NCBI GenBank assembly: GCA_030146295.1
Contig: JASLCD010000356.1
Coordinates: 1 to 64,000, forward strand
Direction: 5' to 3'
Origin: Chryseobacterium sp.
GTDB taxonomy: Bacteria; Bacteroidota; Bacteroidia; Flavobacteriales; Weeksellaceae
DNA: 64,000 bases
The notes under the pieces: generated by a model
Seen by the model: only the letters and a program-made list of their open reading frames with translations
The model's database searches: none
Told to the model about the DNA's origin: nothing
In this document: positions 25,550-34,709 of the stretch, one piece after another
Numbering within the stretch: the stretch's first letter is position 1
Layout: each line of letters starts with the position of its first letter
Program-made: the position numbers and the translations under genes

Positions 25550-25587
25550 CAAAGGTATAATAAAAACATACTAATTAGTATGTTTTT
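25550..25587 (-). promoter_or_regulatory. Perfect palindromic operator over the -33 region of the DUF3817-rhodanese operon
   Basis: A perfect 26-bp palindrome covers 25562-25587, with core ACATACTAATTAGTATGT. On the minus strand TACCTTTG (25550-25557) is a -7 box, so the palindrome covers the expected -33 region of the operon starting at 25528. The TetR gene ends at 25599, just upstream on the same strand. A repressor site is the simplest reading. The palindrome could also act as a weak hairpin terminator for the TetR gene. Confidence 0.6.
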
Positions 25588-25598
25588 GGTCAAAAAAA

Positions 25599-26189
25599 TT
25601 ATTGAAGGCTTTTGAAATAAGACTTAAGTCCTTTTAAATAAACAAGATATACTTCCTTGGAATTTTCAACTTTTCCCAGATTCCTGACTCCCCAATAGCC
25701 GGAAATAACAAAAACACTTACTTCTCTGGCACTTACTTCCTTCCTGATGATTCCCGATTCTTTACCTTTTTCGATACTTTCTGTAAACGCTTCTTCCCAT
25801 TCTTTTGAAAGTTCATGCAATGCCTGTGTGAAAGCGGTATGCCAGGGTGCCATCTGTTGCACGAAATTTGAAGTAGGGCAGCCATATTCAACTTTCAGAA
25901 AATCTGTTTCCATCAGAAGGTTATAGATAATCTCATAAATATTGTCTAGTGGATTGCTGTTGTTTTGAAGGGATTCAATGAAGTTTCGTCTGAAGTTGGG
26001 CTTCATCAGTTCGTTGATAATGGCAAGCCCCATCTCATCTTTGGTTTTGAAATGATAATAGAACGCCCCTTTCGTCACCTGAGTCGTTGCAATAATCTCA
26101 TCAATACTTGTCGTCTGAAAGCCTTTTACATAGATCAGTTCGAACGCTTTCTGGAGAATGGTAAGACGGGTTGCTTCGGATTTCTTCAT
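25599..26189 (-). CDS. TetR-family repressor
   Basis: 196 aa from MKKSEATRLTIL; a Met ten codons upstream is possible. The TetR DNA-binding domain occupies about 5-55 (AFELIYVKGFQTTSIDEIIATTQVTKGAFYYHFKTKDEM). The C-terminal ligand domain has YGCPTSNFVQQMA, the pattern of LmrA/YxaF-type repressors of efflux genes. It is divergent from an MFS gene and precedes a small operon with a palindromic operator. Confidence 0.9.
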   Translation of the reverse strand: MKKSEATRLTILQKAFELIYVKGFQTTSIDEIIATTQVTKGAFYYHFKTKDEMGLAIINELMKPNFRRNFIESLQNNSNPLDNIYEIIYNLLMETDFLKVEYGCPTSNFVQQMAPWHTAFTQALHELSKEWEEAFTESIEKGKESGIIRKEVSAREVSVFVISGYWGVRNLGKVENSKEVYLVYLKGLKSYFKSLQ

Positions 26190-26243
26190 AGAGACTGTAG
26201 ATTCTATGCAAAGGAACAAATTTTAAATTGAAAACAAAACTAT

Positions 26244-26267
26244 TAGTATTCTGATATTTTGATACTA
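26244..26267. promoter_or_regulatory. Candidate TetR half-site pair in the tetR-MFS divergent region
   Basis: TAGTAT (26244-26249) and ATACTA (26262-26267) are inverted with a 12-base gap. The same TAGTAT/ATACTA half sites make up the palindrome at 25562-25587, so one regulator may read both with different spacing. Weak on its own. Confidence 0.35.
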
Positions 26268-26337
26268 TTTAAATAATTTTTATAATAGAATTATTCGTCG
26301 GAACTTTGCCTTGTCAATATCAACAAAATACAAGACA

Positions 26338-27555
26338 ATGAACTTTCAAAAAGAAATACAGATCAATACAGCAACTCAGACTGCTAAAAAAGGTCTTCCT
26401 GCTGCATTATGGGCATTAACGATAAGTGCCTTCGGAATAGGAACTACTGAATTTGTAATTGTAGGATTGCTTCCTACTGTAGCTGCTGATCTTGGAATTA
26501 CCATTCCTTCTGCAGGGTTACTGGTAAGCCTGTATGCAATAGGAGTGGCTATTGGTGCTCCGATACTAACGGCACTTACAGGGAAAGTACCCCGCAAGAT
26601 ACTTTTGGTATCCATCATGCTCTTATTTGTAATCGGAAACGGCCTTGCATCTATTGCTCCCGGTTTTATTACATTAGTATTGGCAAGAATTCTGACCGGT
26701 TTTGCCCATGGTGTTTATTTTTCTATCGGATCTACCATCGCTGCTTCGCTGGTACCTGAAGAGAAAAGAGCTACAGCAATTTCCATTATGTTTGCCGGAC
26801 TTACTCTGGCTATTGTCACAGGAGTTCCTCTGGGAACTTTTATAGGACAGCATTTCGGGTGGAGAGCTACTTTCATAGGAGTATCCATTCTTGGAGTTAT
26901 CGGACTGGTAGCCAGTTTGTTATTGGTGCCTAAGAATCTTAAAAACGGGAAAACGGCTTCTTTAAAAAGCCAGTTTAAAGTATTGGGAAACAAACGTTTG
27001 ATTTTTGCCTTTTTAATGACTGCGATGGGATACGGGGGAACATTTGTAGTATTTACCTATCTGTCACCCATTTTACAGAAAATCACAGGATTCCAGGAAT
27101 CAACCGTGACGTTTATCCTGCTGATCTATGGAATTGCCATAGCATTGGGAAATCTGATGGGTGGGAAAATTGCGAATAAAAATCCTCTGAAGGCCCTTTT
27201 ATGGATGTTTGCTGCTCAGGGGCTGGTATTGCTTGCCTTTTATTTTACGGTAAGCAGCCCGGTTTTAAGTATTGTCACCCTTTTCCTTTTAGGAGCATTA
27301 TCATTTGCCAGTGTTCCGGGACTTCAGCTATTAGTGGTACAGATTGCAGAAAAAGAACTGCCGGGAACTGAGGATGTCGCTTCAGGGATCAATATTGCAG
27401 CATTTAATATAGGTATTGCCATCGGATCTTATGCAGGAGGTATTATTGTAATATCTTCTTTAGGACTGGCCAGTACCCCGTGGATAGGAGCCCTGTTCCT
27501 GCTGGCTACAGTATTGATTACTCTATACAGCATCCGTTTGAGTAAGAAAAACTAA
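26338..27555 (+). CDS. MFS transporter (DHA1/AraJ-like efflux)
   Basis: 405 aa from ATG 26338 (an in-frame TTG lies at 26311). Twelve hydrophobic helices are expected. The first reads ALTISAFGIGTTEFVIVGLLPTVAADL, the signature of AraJ/YdhP-type DHA1 exporters, followed by GAPILTALTGKVPRKILL, the loop 2-3 motif. It should export sugars or small drugs by proton exchange; the substrate is unknown. Divergent from TetR. Confidence 0.92.
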   Translation: MNFQKEIQINTATQTAKKGLPAALWALTISAFGIGTTEFVIVGLLPTVAADLGITIPSAGLLVSLYAIGVAIGAPILTALTGKVPRKILLVSIMLLFVIGNGLASIAPGFITLVLARILTGFAHGVYFSIGSTIAASLVPEEKRATAISIMFAGLTLAIVTGVPLGTFIGQHFGWRATFIGVSILGVIGLVASLLLVPKNLKNGKTASLKSQFKVLGNKRLIFAFLMTAMGYGGTFVVFTYLSPILQKITGFQESTVTFILLIYGIAIALGNLMGGKIANKNPLKALLWMFAAQGLVLLAFYFTVSSPVLSIVTLFLLGALSFASVPGLQLLVVQIAEKELPGTEDVASGINIAAFNIGIAIGSYAGGIIVISSLGLASTPWIGALFLLATVLITLYSIRLSKKN

Positions 27556-27754
27556 GATTTCACTGAAATCTTTATCTTAATTGATAATCCGTGCAAGGCT
27601 GTAAACACTTAACCGGGTATAAACAGCAGTGTTAAATGATAAATCAAGGAGTTATAGAGATACTGATGTGCTTTACAGCAGTATCAGCCACATGTTAGAT
27701 TTAAATAAATGAAGGAGGCATCAGTGTATTGATGATCTGAAGTAGATGGTGTTA

Positions 27755-27790
27755 TAAAGGCAGGTTTTTACCTGCCTTTATTTTGTTTTT
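27755..27790 (+). terminator. Terminator; rest of 27556-27910 has no gene
   Basis: TAAAGGCAGGT (27755-27765) and ACCTGCCTTTA (27770-27780) form an 11-bp stem followed by a T-rich tract. It is 200 bases after the MFS stop. The interval from 27556 contains no convincing ORF, so either the transcript has a long 3' region or an unrecognised small RNA lies here. Confidence 0.7.
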
Positions 27791-27910
27791 TAGAAAACAG
27801 GAAAGAAAATAGTTAATATCAAAATCTGACGGAAATCAATATTTAACGCTTTGCTGTATTCACCAAGTAACCCTGTTAGAGTTAATCTAAGAATAATAAC
27901 AAGAGATTTG

Positions 27911-28561
27911 TTAGGTTCCGATCTCATAAATCTCCGTATCAGTAAACACAAAAAACATACTTTTCTTAGGTAGATTTTTGGTGTCTAATCCTGTAAATTC
28001 GCTGAAGGCAGGTAGTAATAATTGATTGCTGCTCAGAGCAAAACAGGGAAGTCTGATATTTTTCACTGCAGAATTCAGGACAATTCCCGGATGAATATGT
28101 CCGGTAATCTGGAATCCTGATCTGACAGGATCAAAATCATGGATAAAGGTAATGCCATCTATTTCCAGGCATTCAGACTTGTGGTGAAAGCATAGCTTCT
28201 TATCCAGTGCTTCTGATATGCGGTCATGATTTCCTTCAATAAGATAAAATCGGATATCAGGATACCGGCTTTTCCATGTACAGAATTCATCCACGTCAGA
28301 ATTGTCTCCGGCATGAAGCAAATCCCCGACTACAACAAACTTTTCGGGTTGAAAATATTCAATCAGTGCAGATAATCTTTCAAGATCACTTTTCATAATA
28401 TGGTTGGCCAATGCGATACCGTTTTTGCGGAAATGCGCTGTTTTGCCGATGTGAAGATCAGAAAGAATAAGTGCTTTCTCCTTTTCCCGGAATACTGCAC
28501 GCTGATTGGTCAGAATGAAGGTTTCATTTTGGATAGAAATGCTTTTGGTTGCTATAAACAC
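27911..28561 (-). CDS. pdeM: Ligase-associated metallophosphoesterase PdeM
   Basis: 216 aa calcineurin-like phosphoesterase. Motifs in order: SDLHIGK (Asp-His), VGDLLHAG (GD), EGNHDR (GNHD) and TGHIHPG (GHxH). The C-terminal LPCFALSSNQLLLPAFSEFTG is the signature of ligase-associated PdeM. In Pseudomonas clusters this enzyme acts with an Lhr-like helicase, an exonuclease and an ATP-dependent ligase; all three are upstream on this strand. Manganese-dependent nuclease/phosphodiesterase activity is expected from the family. Confidence 0.9.
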   Translation of the reverse strand: MFIATKSISIQNETFILTNQRAVFREKEKALILSDLHIGKTAHFRKNGIALANHIMKSDLERLSALIEYFQPEKFVVVGDLLHAGDNSDVDEFCTWKSRYPDIRFYLIEGNHDRISEALDKKLCFHHKSECLEIDGITFIHDFDPVRSGFQITGHIHPGIVLNSAVKNIRLPCFALSSNQLLLPAFSEFTGLDTKNLPKKSMFFVFTDTEIYEIGT

Positions 28562-28610
28562 GCTTTGTAATTGAAAATTTAATGTTTAAAGTTACAGTAT
28601 ATTAATTGAA

Positions 28611-29213
28611 TTATCCCACCTTCCGGCTTACATGAAATTTTTCATCAAAAACATAAGTAAGGGGGAGGCCTGTAGCTATTTCTCTTTCTAAAATTTCTTC
28701 AGGAGACAGGTGTTCCAGATACATGATCAATGCTCGAAGACTGTTTCCATGAGCCACAATCAATACATTTTCTCCATTTTTTAATAACGGTCTGATCTGA
28801 CTTTCAAAATACGGAATCACCCTGTTGTATGTGTCTTTAAGACTTTCACCTCCGGGAGGAACCACATCATAGGATCTTCGCCAGATATGAACCTGCTCAT
28901 CGCCATACTTCAAAGCTGTTTCGGCTTTATTTAATCCTTCAAGGTTTCCGTAAGAACGCTCATTTAATGCTTTATCTTTGACAACCGGGATATTGGGATT
29001 TCCTATTTCATTCAGAATGACAGAAAGGGTATGCTGAGCCCTTATGAGTGCAGAGGTAAATGCAATATCTATTCTTTGTCCTTTTAAGGCAAGTCCTGCC
29101 TTTTTTGCCTCTTCTATGCCGGCTTCAGTTATATCGATATCTTTCCACCCTGTAAATCTGTTCTCAAGATTCCAGAGTGACTGTCCATGACGGACCAGAA
29201 ATAATTTTTCCAT
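28611..29213 (-). CDS. gpmA: 2,3-bisphosphoglycerate-dependent phosphoglycerate mutase
   Basis: 200 aa histidine-phosphatase fold. The phospho-His is in [11 protein letters not shown] (His9), with [28 protein letters not shown] and a second catalytic His in [12 protein letters not shown], all signatures of cofactor-dependent phosphoglycerate mutase. It interconverts 2- and 3-phosphoglycerate. The chain is shorter than the 250 aa of the E. coli enzyme, as in other compact versions. It lies inside the ligase-associated repair cluster, 134 bases after the helicase and 49 before pdeM. Confidence 0.9.
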   Translation of the reverse strand: MEKLFLVRHGQSLWNLENRFTGWKDIDITEAGIEEAKKAGLALKGQRIDIAFTSALIRAQHTLSVILNEIGNPNIPVVKDKALNERSYGNLEGLNKAETALKYGDEQVHIWRRSYDVVPPGGESLKDTYNRVIPYFESQIRPLLKNGENVLIVAHGNSLRALIMYLEHLSPEEILEREIATGLPLTYVFDEKFHVSRKVG

Positions 29214-29347
29214 TATTTAAATTTTATTTAAACTCCTAAGAAGGTATACTCTAAGTTACGATGATTATTTAAACTTATCAAGAAATTTAACGTAGAATAT
29301 TAGGCTAAGAATAGGATTGAAATTACAGGGAAAACCATTGAACTTAT

Positions 29348-31801
29348 TTATGAAATATCACTGATATTCGATAGTTTCAGCATTCTTTTAATTCTGGCAT
29401 CCAAACCTTCACTGGAAAGAGTCTGTCTTAAGCTGTCTACTTTAATCGGAAAACTGAGCGGAGTAAAAGAACGGGAATGTTTGAGAATGATTTCAGCCTT
29501 TTCAATTCTTTTAAAAGCTTCTACAAGCCGCTGTTCCTGAAGCTGCATATTGAAAACTTCTGTATAGGCCTGTTTTATTAAAAAATGGCTGGGATCATGG
29601 TCCTCCAGCACTTTAAAAATCAATCCGGCAGAGCTTTGCAATGATTTGTTAGACCGCTGCTGTCCTGCATAGTTCTGAATGACCATTCCTGAAATCACAG
29701 CGATATCCCGAAATTTTCTTCTGGCCATTTCGGCAGAATTAATACTTGCAATAACATCATTCATCAGGTTATCCCGGGTTAAAATCTGCTGCAGATTATC
29801 TTCATGTAAAGGAATTTCTTTATCACTGAACAACTCGAACCCGTAATCATTCATTGCCATAGAAAAAGAGATGGGAGCCAGTTTTGAAATACGGTAGGCA
29901 ATCAATGCTGCCATTACTTCATGCACCAAACGGCCCTCAAAAGGGTACATAAACACGTGATATCCTTCACGGTTCTTAATCATTTCCACCAGAAATTCGT
30001 TGTCTTTGGGAATATGGGAATTTACTTCCTGATTGATGAGTAAAGGATGCAGAAATTTCAGTTCTTTTTCAGATGCTTTAGGATTTAAGGCATGGGACAG
30101 CTTTTCTCTTAAAAAATGCCCCAGATTGGAACTCAGAGGAAGTCTTCCGCCCAGATAACTTGGAACTAAAGCTCTTCCTTTGGCAGCTCTTACATAGACC
30201 GTCATATCTTTGATCATGACGACTTCGAGTGTTCTTCCGGCGAGAATAAATTTTTCCTCTTTTTTAAGTTTTGAAATAAAATATTCTTCGATCATTCCGA
30301 TATATCCTCCGGAAATAAATTTTACTTTCAGCATGGCATCACTTACAATTACGCCCATATTCATTCTGTGGAGCATGGCGATCTTTCTCGAAGTGACTTT
30401 GTAAAGACCGTCTTCCATAATGACAACCTTGTGAAACTCTTCATAGCTTTTCAAAACACTGCCGCCAATCGTAAGAAACTCCATCATGCTTCTCCATTCT
30501 TCCTCCAGCATTTCCTGAAAGGCATATACTTTTTTGATTCTTTCATACAGCTCATCAGGATAAAAGCCGTCTCCAACTGCGAGTGTCATGAGAAACTGAA
30601 CCAACACATCAAAGCATAAAACCTGGGGCTCCCTGGGTTCAACGACTTTCTGTTTTACGGCTTCTTTTAAAGCGGAAACTTCAATGAGTTCCAGAGAATG
30701 GGTCGGAACACAGTAGATTCTGGATGTCTCAAAAGGGGAGTGGCCGCTGCGTCCTGCTCTTTGGAGAAACCTTGCTACGCCCTTGGCGGAACCTACCTGA
30801 ATGACTGTATCAACGGGTTTGAAATCAATACCAAGATCCAGCGATGAGGTGGAAACCACTGCTTTTAATTTGCCGGAGCTTAAGTTTTCTTCAATCCAGA
30901 TCCTCAAATGGGCGTCTATGGAACTGTGGTGGATAGCGATCTGCCCTGCAAAATCAGGGTAGGCATCCAGCAGAAGCTGATACCACATTTCGCTCTGGCT
31001 TCTTGTATTTGTAAAAACAATGGTAGATTTTGAATCCAGAATAATAGGTACAACTTTATCCGCAAGTTTGTTTCCAAGGTGTCCGGCCCACGGTAATATT
31101 TCAATTTCATCCGGAAAAACAGGAATAATATCTATCTTTTTATGCTCCTTAGCGGTGATTTTTGTCTTTTTGTTATCATAAGGAATAAGAACTTCCATGG
31201 CTTCCTCCAGGTTTCCGATGGTTGCTGTAATACCCCAGATCCGAATTTTCGGAACATAGTGTCTAAGCTGTGAAATGGCAAGTTCTACCATAACTCCACG
31301 TTTTGAACCTAATAATTCATGCCATTCATCTACGGCGACACACTTCATATCTGTGAAAAACCGTACATTATTTTTCTGGGCAAAAAGTAAATGGAGACTT
31401 TCCGGAGTGACAACAAGAATTTCGGGCATTTTCTTGATCTGCTGCTGTCTTACTTTCAGATCGGTATCTCCGTTTCTTACCCCAACCGTCCAGTCCAGTC
31501 CGATTTCATCAATGGCCTCCTGCATCGCTTTAGCAATGTCTTTGGACAATGAGCGCAATGGAGTAATCCATATCATTTTTAATCCTTTCCCGTATTGTTC
31601 AGGATGATTCAGAAAGTCTGAGACCAAGGCCAAAAATACAGAGAAAGTCTTCCCGAAGCCGGTAGGGGCAATGACCATTCCGCTGTATCCGCTTCCAAAT
31701 TTTTTCCAGGTTTCCAGCTGGAATTTAAAAGGCGCAATATTTTTATCGGCCATCCATTGTTGAATGATCTTAAATCCATCGGTATGTTCAAACGTTGCCA
31801 A
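29348..31801 (-). CDS. Ligase-associated Lhr-like DEXH helicase
   Basis: 817 aa superfamily 2 helicase of the Lhr-core type. Motif I is APTGFGKT (residues 45-52), with Phe in place of the usual Ser. Motif II is VDEWHELL, followed by GITATIG (III), SSLDLGIDF (V) and QRAGRSGH (VI). The Lhr winged-helix and core regions follow. It lies in line with an exonuclease and an ATP-dependent ligase, the known four-part repair cluster. It should translocate along single-stranded DNA and unwind RNA:DNA hybrids. Confidence 0.93.
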   Translation of the reverse strand: MATFEHTDGFKIIQQWMADKNIAPFKFQLETWKKFGSGYSGMVIAPTGFGKTFSVFLALVSDFLNHPEQYGKGLKMIWITPLRSLSKDIAKAMQEAIDEIGLDWTVGVRNGDTDLKVRQQQIKKMPEILVVTPESLHLLFAQKNNVRFFTDMKCVAVDEWHELLGSKRGVMVELAISQLRHYVPKIRIWGITATIGNLEEAMEVLIPYDNKKTKITAKEHKKIDIIPVFPDEIEILPWAGHLGNKLADKVVPIILDSKSTIVFTNTRSQSEMWYQLLLDAYPDFAGQIAIHHSSIDAHLRIWIEENLSSGKLKAVVSTSSLDLGIDFKPVDTVIQVGSAKGVARFLQRAGRSGHSPFETSRIYCVPTHSLELIEVSALKEAVKQKVVEPREPQVLCFDVLVQFLMTLAVGDGFYPDELYERIKKVYAFQEMLEEEWRSMMEFLTIGGSVLKSYEEFHKVVIMEDGLYKVTSRKIAMLHRMNMGVIVSDAMLKVKFISGGYIGMIEEYFISKLKKEEKFILAGRTLEVVMIKDMTVYVRAAKGRALVPSYLGGRLPLSSNLGHFLREKLSHALNPKASEKELKFLHPLLINQEVNSHIPKDNEFLVEMIKNREGYHVFMYPFEGRLVHEVMAALIAYRISKLAPISFSMAMNDYGFELFSDKEIPLHEDNLQQILTRDNLMNDVIASINSAEMARRKFRDIAVISGMVIQNYAGQQRSNKSLQSSAGLIFKVLEDHDPSHFLIKQAYTEVFNMQLQEQRLVEAFKRIEKAEIILKHSRSFTPLSFPIKVDSLRQTLSSEGLDARIKRMLKLSNISDIS

Positions 31802-31860
31802 TTTACTTTTATTTAATTTTAAACGCTAAAAAAAATCCTTTGCGTCCTTGCGTTAACATA

Positions 31861-33441
31861 TTATTGTATTAATTTTTTTATTTCTTCAAGAGAATCAATT
31901 TCATCTACTGTTTTATCCTTTCTCCATCTTACAATTCTTGGAAAGCGAAGGGCAACACCGCTTTTGTGACGGTTGCTGAATCCGATTCCCTCAAATGCAA
32001 TTTCAAATACCAGTTCTGCTTTTACTGTTCTTACAGGACCAAATTTCTCAATAGCATTTTTGGTTACAAACCTGCTCACTTCCATGATTTCTTTATCAGT
32101 AAGTCCGGAATAAGCTTTGGCTATAGTAACCAATGCATCTCCGTTTTTCACGGCAAAGGTGTAATCAGTATAATAAGCACTTCGTCTGCCGCTCCCTTTT
32201 TGAGCATAAATAAGCACAGCATCAATGGTAAACGGATTGATTTTCCATTTCCACCAATCTCCTTTCTTCCGGCCGGAATGATAGGGAGAATTTTTTTGTT
32301 TTAGCATCAATCCTTCACTGTTTACATCCCTTGAATTTTCACGAAGAGAATCCAGTTCCTCCCATTTGTCATAGTCGAGGCTTTTGGAAATACTGATATT
32401 CTGAGGTTCTTCATTTAATAATAACTCTTCGAGTAAAGCTCTTCTTGCGGAGATGGGTTTTTCTCTCAGATCGTTATCTTCAAGCTCCAGCAAATCATAG
32501 GCAAAGACTTCTATCGGAATTTCCGACAGCATTTTCTTTGTTAAAGTTTTCCTGTTTAATCTTTTTTGTAATTCATTAAAATTTAAAACTTTACCCTCCT
32601 TTACGGCCAGTATTTCTCCATCCATTACAAAATTGCCCTTCATGGCTCTTACTGCTTCTGTAATCTCCGGAAATTGTTCTGTAACAAGTTCTTCACCTCT
32701 TGACCAAATGAAAACTTCATCATTTCTACGGATGATTTGTCCGCGTATTCCATCCCATTTGTATTCTACGAGCCATTCATCAGGGGTTCCCAGTTCTTTT
32801 GGGGCTTTTTCCAACGGATAAGCAAGACAGAAAGGATAAGGTTTTGAGTTGTCGGGATTGACATTTTCAGCATCAATAAGTTCTTTAAAAGAAACTTCGC
32901 CCGGCTGCCATTTTCCCATTAAGCTGTGCATCAGCGCACTGGACTCCTGACCAGAAAATTTTGTCAATGCATTGATCAGTGTTTTATCGGATACCCCTAT
33001 ACGAAAACTTCCGCCAATTAATTTGTTGAAAATCAAACGTTCAGTATAATCCAGGCCGTTCCATGAGCCCAGTACAAATTCTTTTTTTTCTGCATCTGTT
33101 TTGCCTTTTAAACCTACGATATCATTCATCCATTCGGATAAAGTACGATCTATTCTGTCCTCAGGCGGCGGAAGAATTAAAGATAATGTTTCTCCCAAAT
33201 CACCTACGGAAGAGTAAGATTCCTGAAACAGCCAATAAGGAAGTTGGGTAATTTCCAGTGCCCAGTCTTTCATGTAATTGGTATTGACATTTCTTTTGGG
33301 CCGTTTCCCCGTAAATAAAGCGATAAACCATACTTTATCTTCATCGGGGGCACGTTCCAGATAATCGATGATGGCATCAATCTTAGCGTTGGTCTTATTG
33401 GTGGTTTCCAAAGCGTTGATAAGGTCTGCAAAATGTCTCAT
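31861..33441 (-). CDS. ATP-dependent DNA ligase of the ligase-associated cluster
   Basis: 526 aa. An N-terminal helical domain (1-200) is followed by the nucleotidyltransferase core with the adenylated Lys in EYKWDGIRGQ (motif I, KxDG), EGLMLKQKNSPY (motif IV) and WWKWKINPF (motif V). The OB-fold ends in RFPRIVRWRKDK. It seals nicks with ATP. Its start overlaps the stop of the exonuclease gene by four bases. No LigD-type polymerase or phosphoesterase domain is attached. Confidence 0.93.
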   Translation of the reverse strand: MRHFADLINALETTNKTNAKIDAIIDYLERAPDEDKVWFIALFTGKRPKRNVNTNYMKDWALEITQLPYWLFQESYSSVGDLGETLSLILPPPEDRIDRTLSEWMNDIVGLKGKTDAEKKEFVLGSWNGLDYTERLIFNKLIGGSFRIGVSDKTLINALTKFSGQESSALMHSLMGKWQPGEVSFKELIDAENVNPDNSKPYPFCLAYPLEKAPKELGTPDEWLVEYKWDGIRGQIIRRNDEVFIWSRGEELVTEQFPEITEAVRAMKGNFVMDGEILAVKEGKVLNFNELQKRLNRKTLTKKMLSEIPIEVFAYDLLELEDNDLREKPISARRALLEELLLNEEPQNISISKSLDYDKWEELDSLRENSRDVNSEGLMLKQKNSPYHSGRKKGDWWKWKINPFTIDAVLIYAQKGSGRRSAYYTDYTFAVKNGDALVTIAKAYSGLTDKEIMEVSRFVTKNAIEKFGPVRTVKAELVFEIAFEGIGFSNRHKSGVALRFPRIVRWRKDKTVDEIDSLEEIKKLIQ

Positions 33442-34460
33442 GATTCCGGGGTTTCCAGGGTTTCTTTTTCAGATTCTTCTTCATCTTCCCCAAACAATGT
33501 TTCCACAACATCTGCCCGCACTCCGATTTCGTTCAGGTATTTTGAAAAAACCTCGGTCTGTCCGTGCGTAACGTGTACAAGCTCTGCTTCGGTTGCTTTT
33601 ACAGTCTGCAATAGCCCTTTCCAGTCTGCATGATCGCTCATAGCAAATCCTGCATCTGCGCTCCGCCATCTTCTGGCACCGCGAACCTGCATCCATCCGG
33701 AACATATGGCAGTAGCAGGATCAGGAATTTTCCTGATGATACTGCTGTCGAGTAAAGCAGGAGGAACAATCACAATTTCATGTTCCACTTCCTTTGGGCG
33801 TTCCCTGAAATCTGCGATCGTATACTCAGGGAGATCAATTCCTACTGCTTCAAAGGCTTCATTTAGTTTTCCGATGGAATAATGAACATATATTTTCCCC
33901 AGTTCTTCCACCGCCTTCATAATACGTTGGGCTTTTCCCAAAGAATATCCGATAAATACGGAAGTTTTATGATTTTCTTTGTTCTTCAGTACCCAATTCT
34001 GAAGTTTTTTATTTAAATCCGGAACTTCAAGCCAGTTATAAATAGGCAGGCCAAAAGTACTTTCCGTAACAAATTCATTGCATTGTACGAGCTCAAAAGG
34101 AGTGCTCAAGCCATCATTCTGAACTTTATAATCGCCTGAAATAACCGTCACATACCCTTTGTACTCAAGCCTTATCTGTGCAGAACCAATAATGTGCCCG
34201 GCAGGATGTAAGGAAAGTTTTACCCCATTGATGGTAACCGTTTCTCCATATCCTACACTCTGACATTCGATATCTGCTCCAATTCTTTGATACAGAATGG
34301 GTTTGGTGAAGTGATGGCAAAGGTATTTTTTCATTCCCCAGCGGGCGTGATCAGCATGACCATGGGTGATAACTGCCATATCTACGGGCCTCCAGGGATC
34401 TATATAAAATTTCCCCAGCGGACAGTAAATTCCTTTTTTTGTAAATGTGATTAGTTTCAA
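33438..34460 (-). CDS. Ligase-associated exonuclease (MBL/beta-CASP-like)
   Basis: 340 aa metallo-beta-lactamase-fold protein. THGHADHARWG supplies HxHxDH (from about residue 33), PAGHIIGSAQI the next His and VISGDYKV the Asp. SDHADW near 274 is a C-terminal metal-ligand motif. Family members are Mn-dependent 5'-end DNA exonucleases in the Lhr/PdeM/ligase cluster. It is the first gene of the leftward repair operon. The C-terminal tail is acidic (EDEEESEKETLE). Confidence 0.92.
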   Translation of the reverse strand: MKLITFTKKGIYCPLGKFYIDPWRPVDMAVITHGHADHARWGMKKYLCHHFTKPILYQRIGADIECQSVGYGETVTINGVKLSLHPAGHIIGSAQIRLEYKGYVTVISGDYKVQNDGLSTPFELVQCNEFVTESTFGLPIYNWLEVPDLNKKLQNWVLKNKENHKTSVFIGYSLGKAQRIMKAVEELGKIYVHYSIGKLNEAFEAVGIDLPEYTIADFRERPKEVEHEIVIVPPALLDSSIIRKIPDPATAICSGWMQVRGARRWRSADAGFAMSDHADWKGLLQTVKATEAELVHVTHGQTEVFSKYLNEIGVRADVVETLFGEDEEESEKETLETPES

Positions 34461-34578
34461 TGGTGTGACTGGTTTTGTAGAATATGCTTCAAAAACTTAA
34501 CCAATTTACAACAAACAGTTGATTTTTTGTTGATGGAAGGCTGAAATGTTACGACCAGCTTTCTGTTATTTTAATAAT

Positions 34579-34631
34579 AAGTTTTGGCTAAAGCCGATGG
34601 TTTTTTTAGGAATACATGGGCTTTAGCCCAT
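34579..34631. repeat. REP-like repeat, copy A
   Basis: AAGTTTTGGCTAAAGCC (34579-34595) is followed by the perfect palindrome ATGGGCTTTAGCCCAT (34616-34631). The first part matches 16 of 17 bases at 54394-54410. The palindrome could form a terminator with the following TTTTT. The remaining 34461-34709 holds no gene. Confidence 0.6.
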
Positions 34632-34709
34632 TTTTACTGATGCCTTACAGGATAAAAATGGTATTTGAAAACATCAAAAAAGCTGCTTCCAACAGAAACA
34701 GCTCTTATT

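Noticed and set aside
31829..31857. Sequence resembling the CCTTTGCGTCCTTGCG flavobacterial intergenic repeat
   Set aside because: Only one copy in the window, so it cannot be supported as a repeat here.
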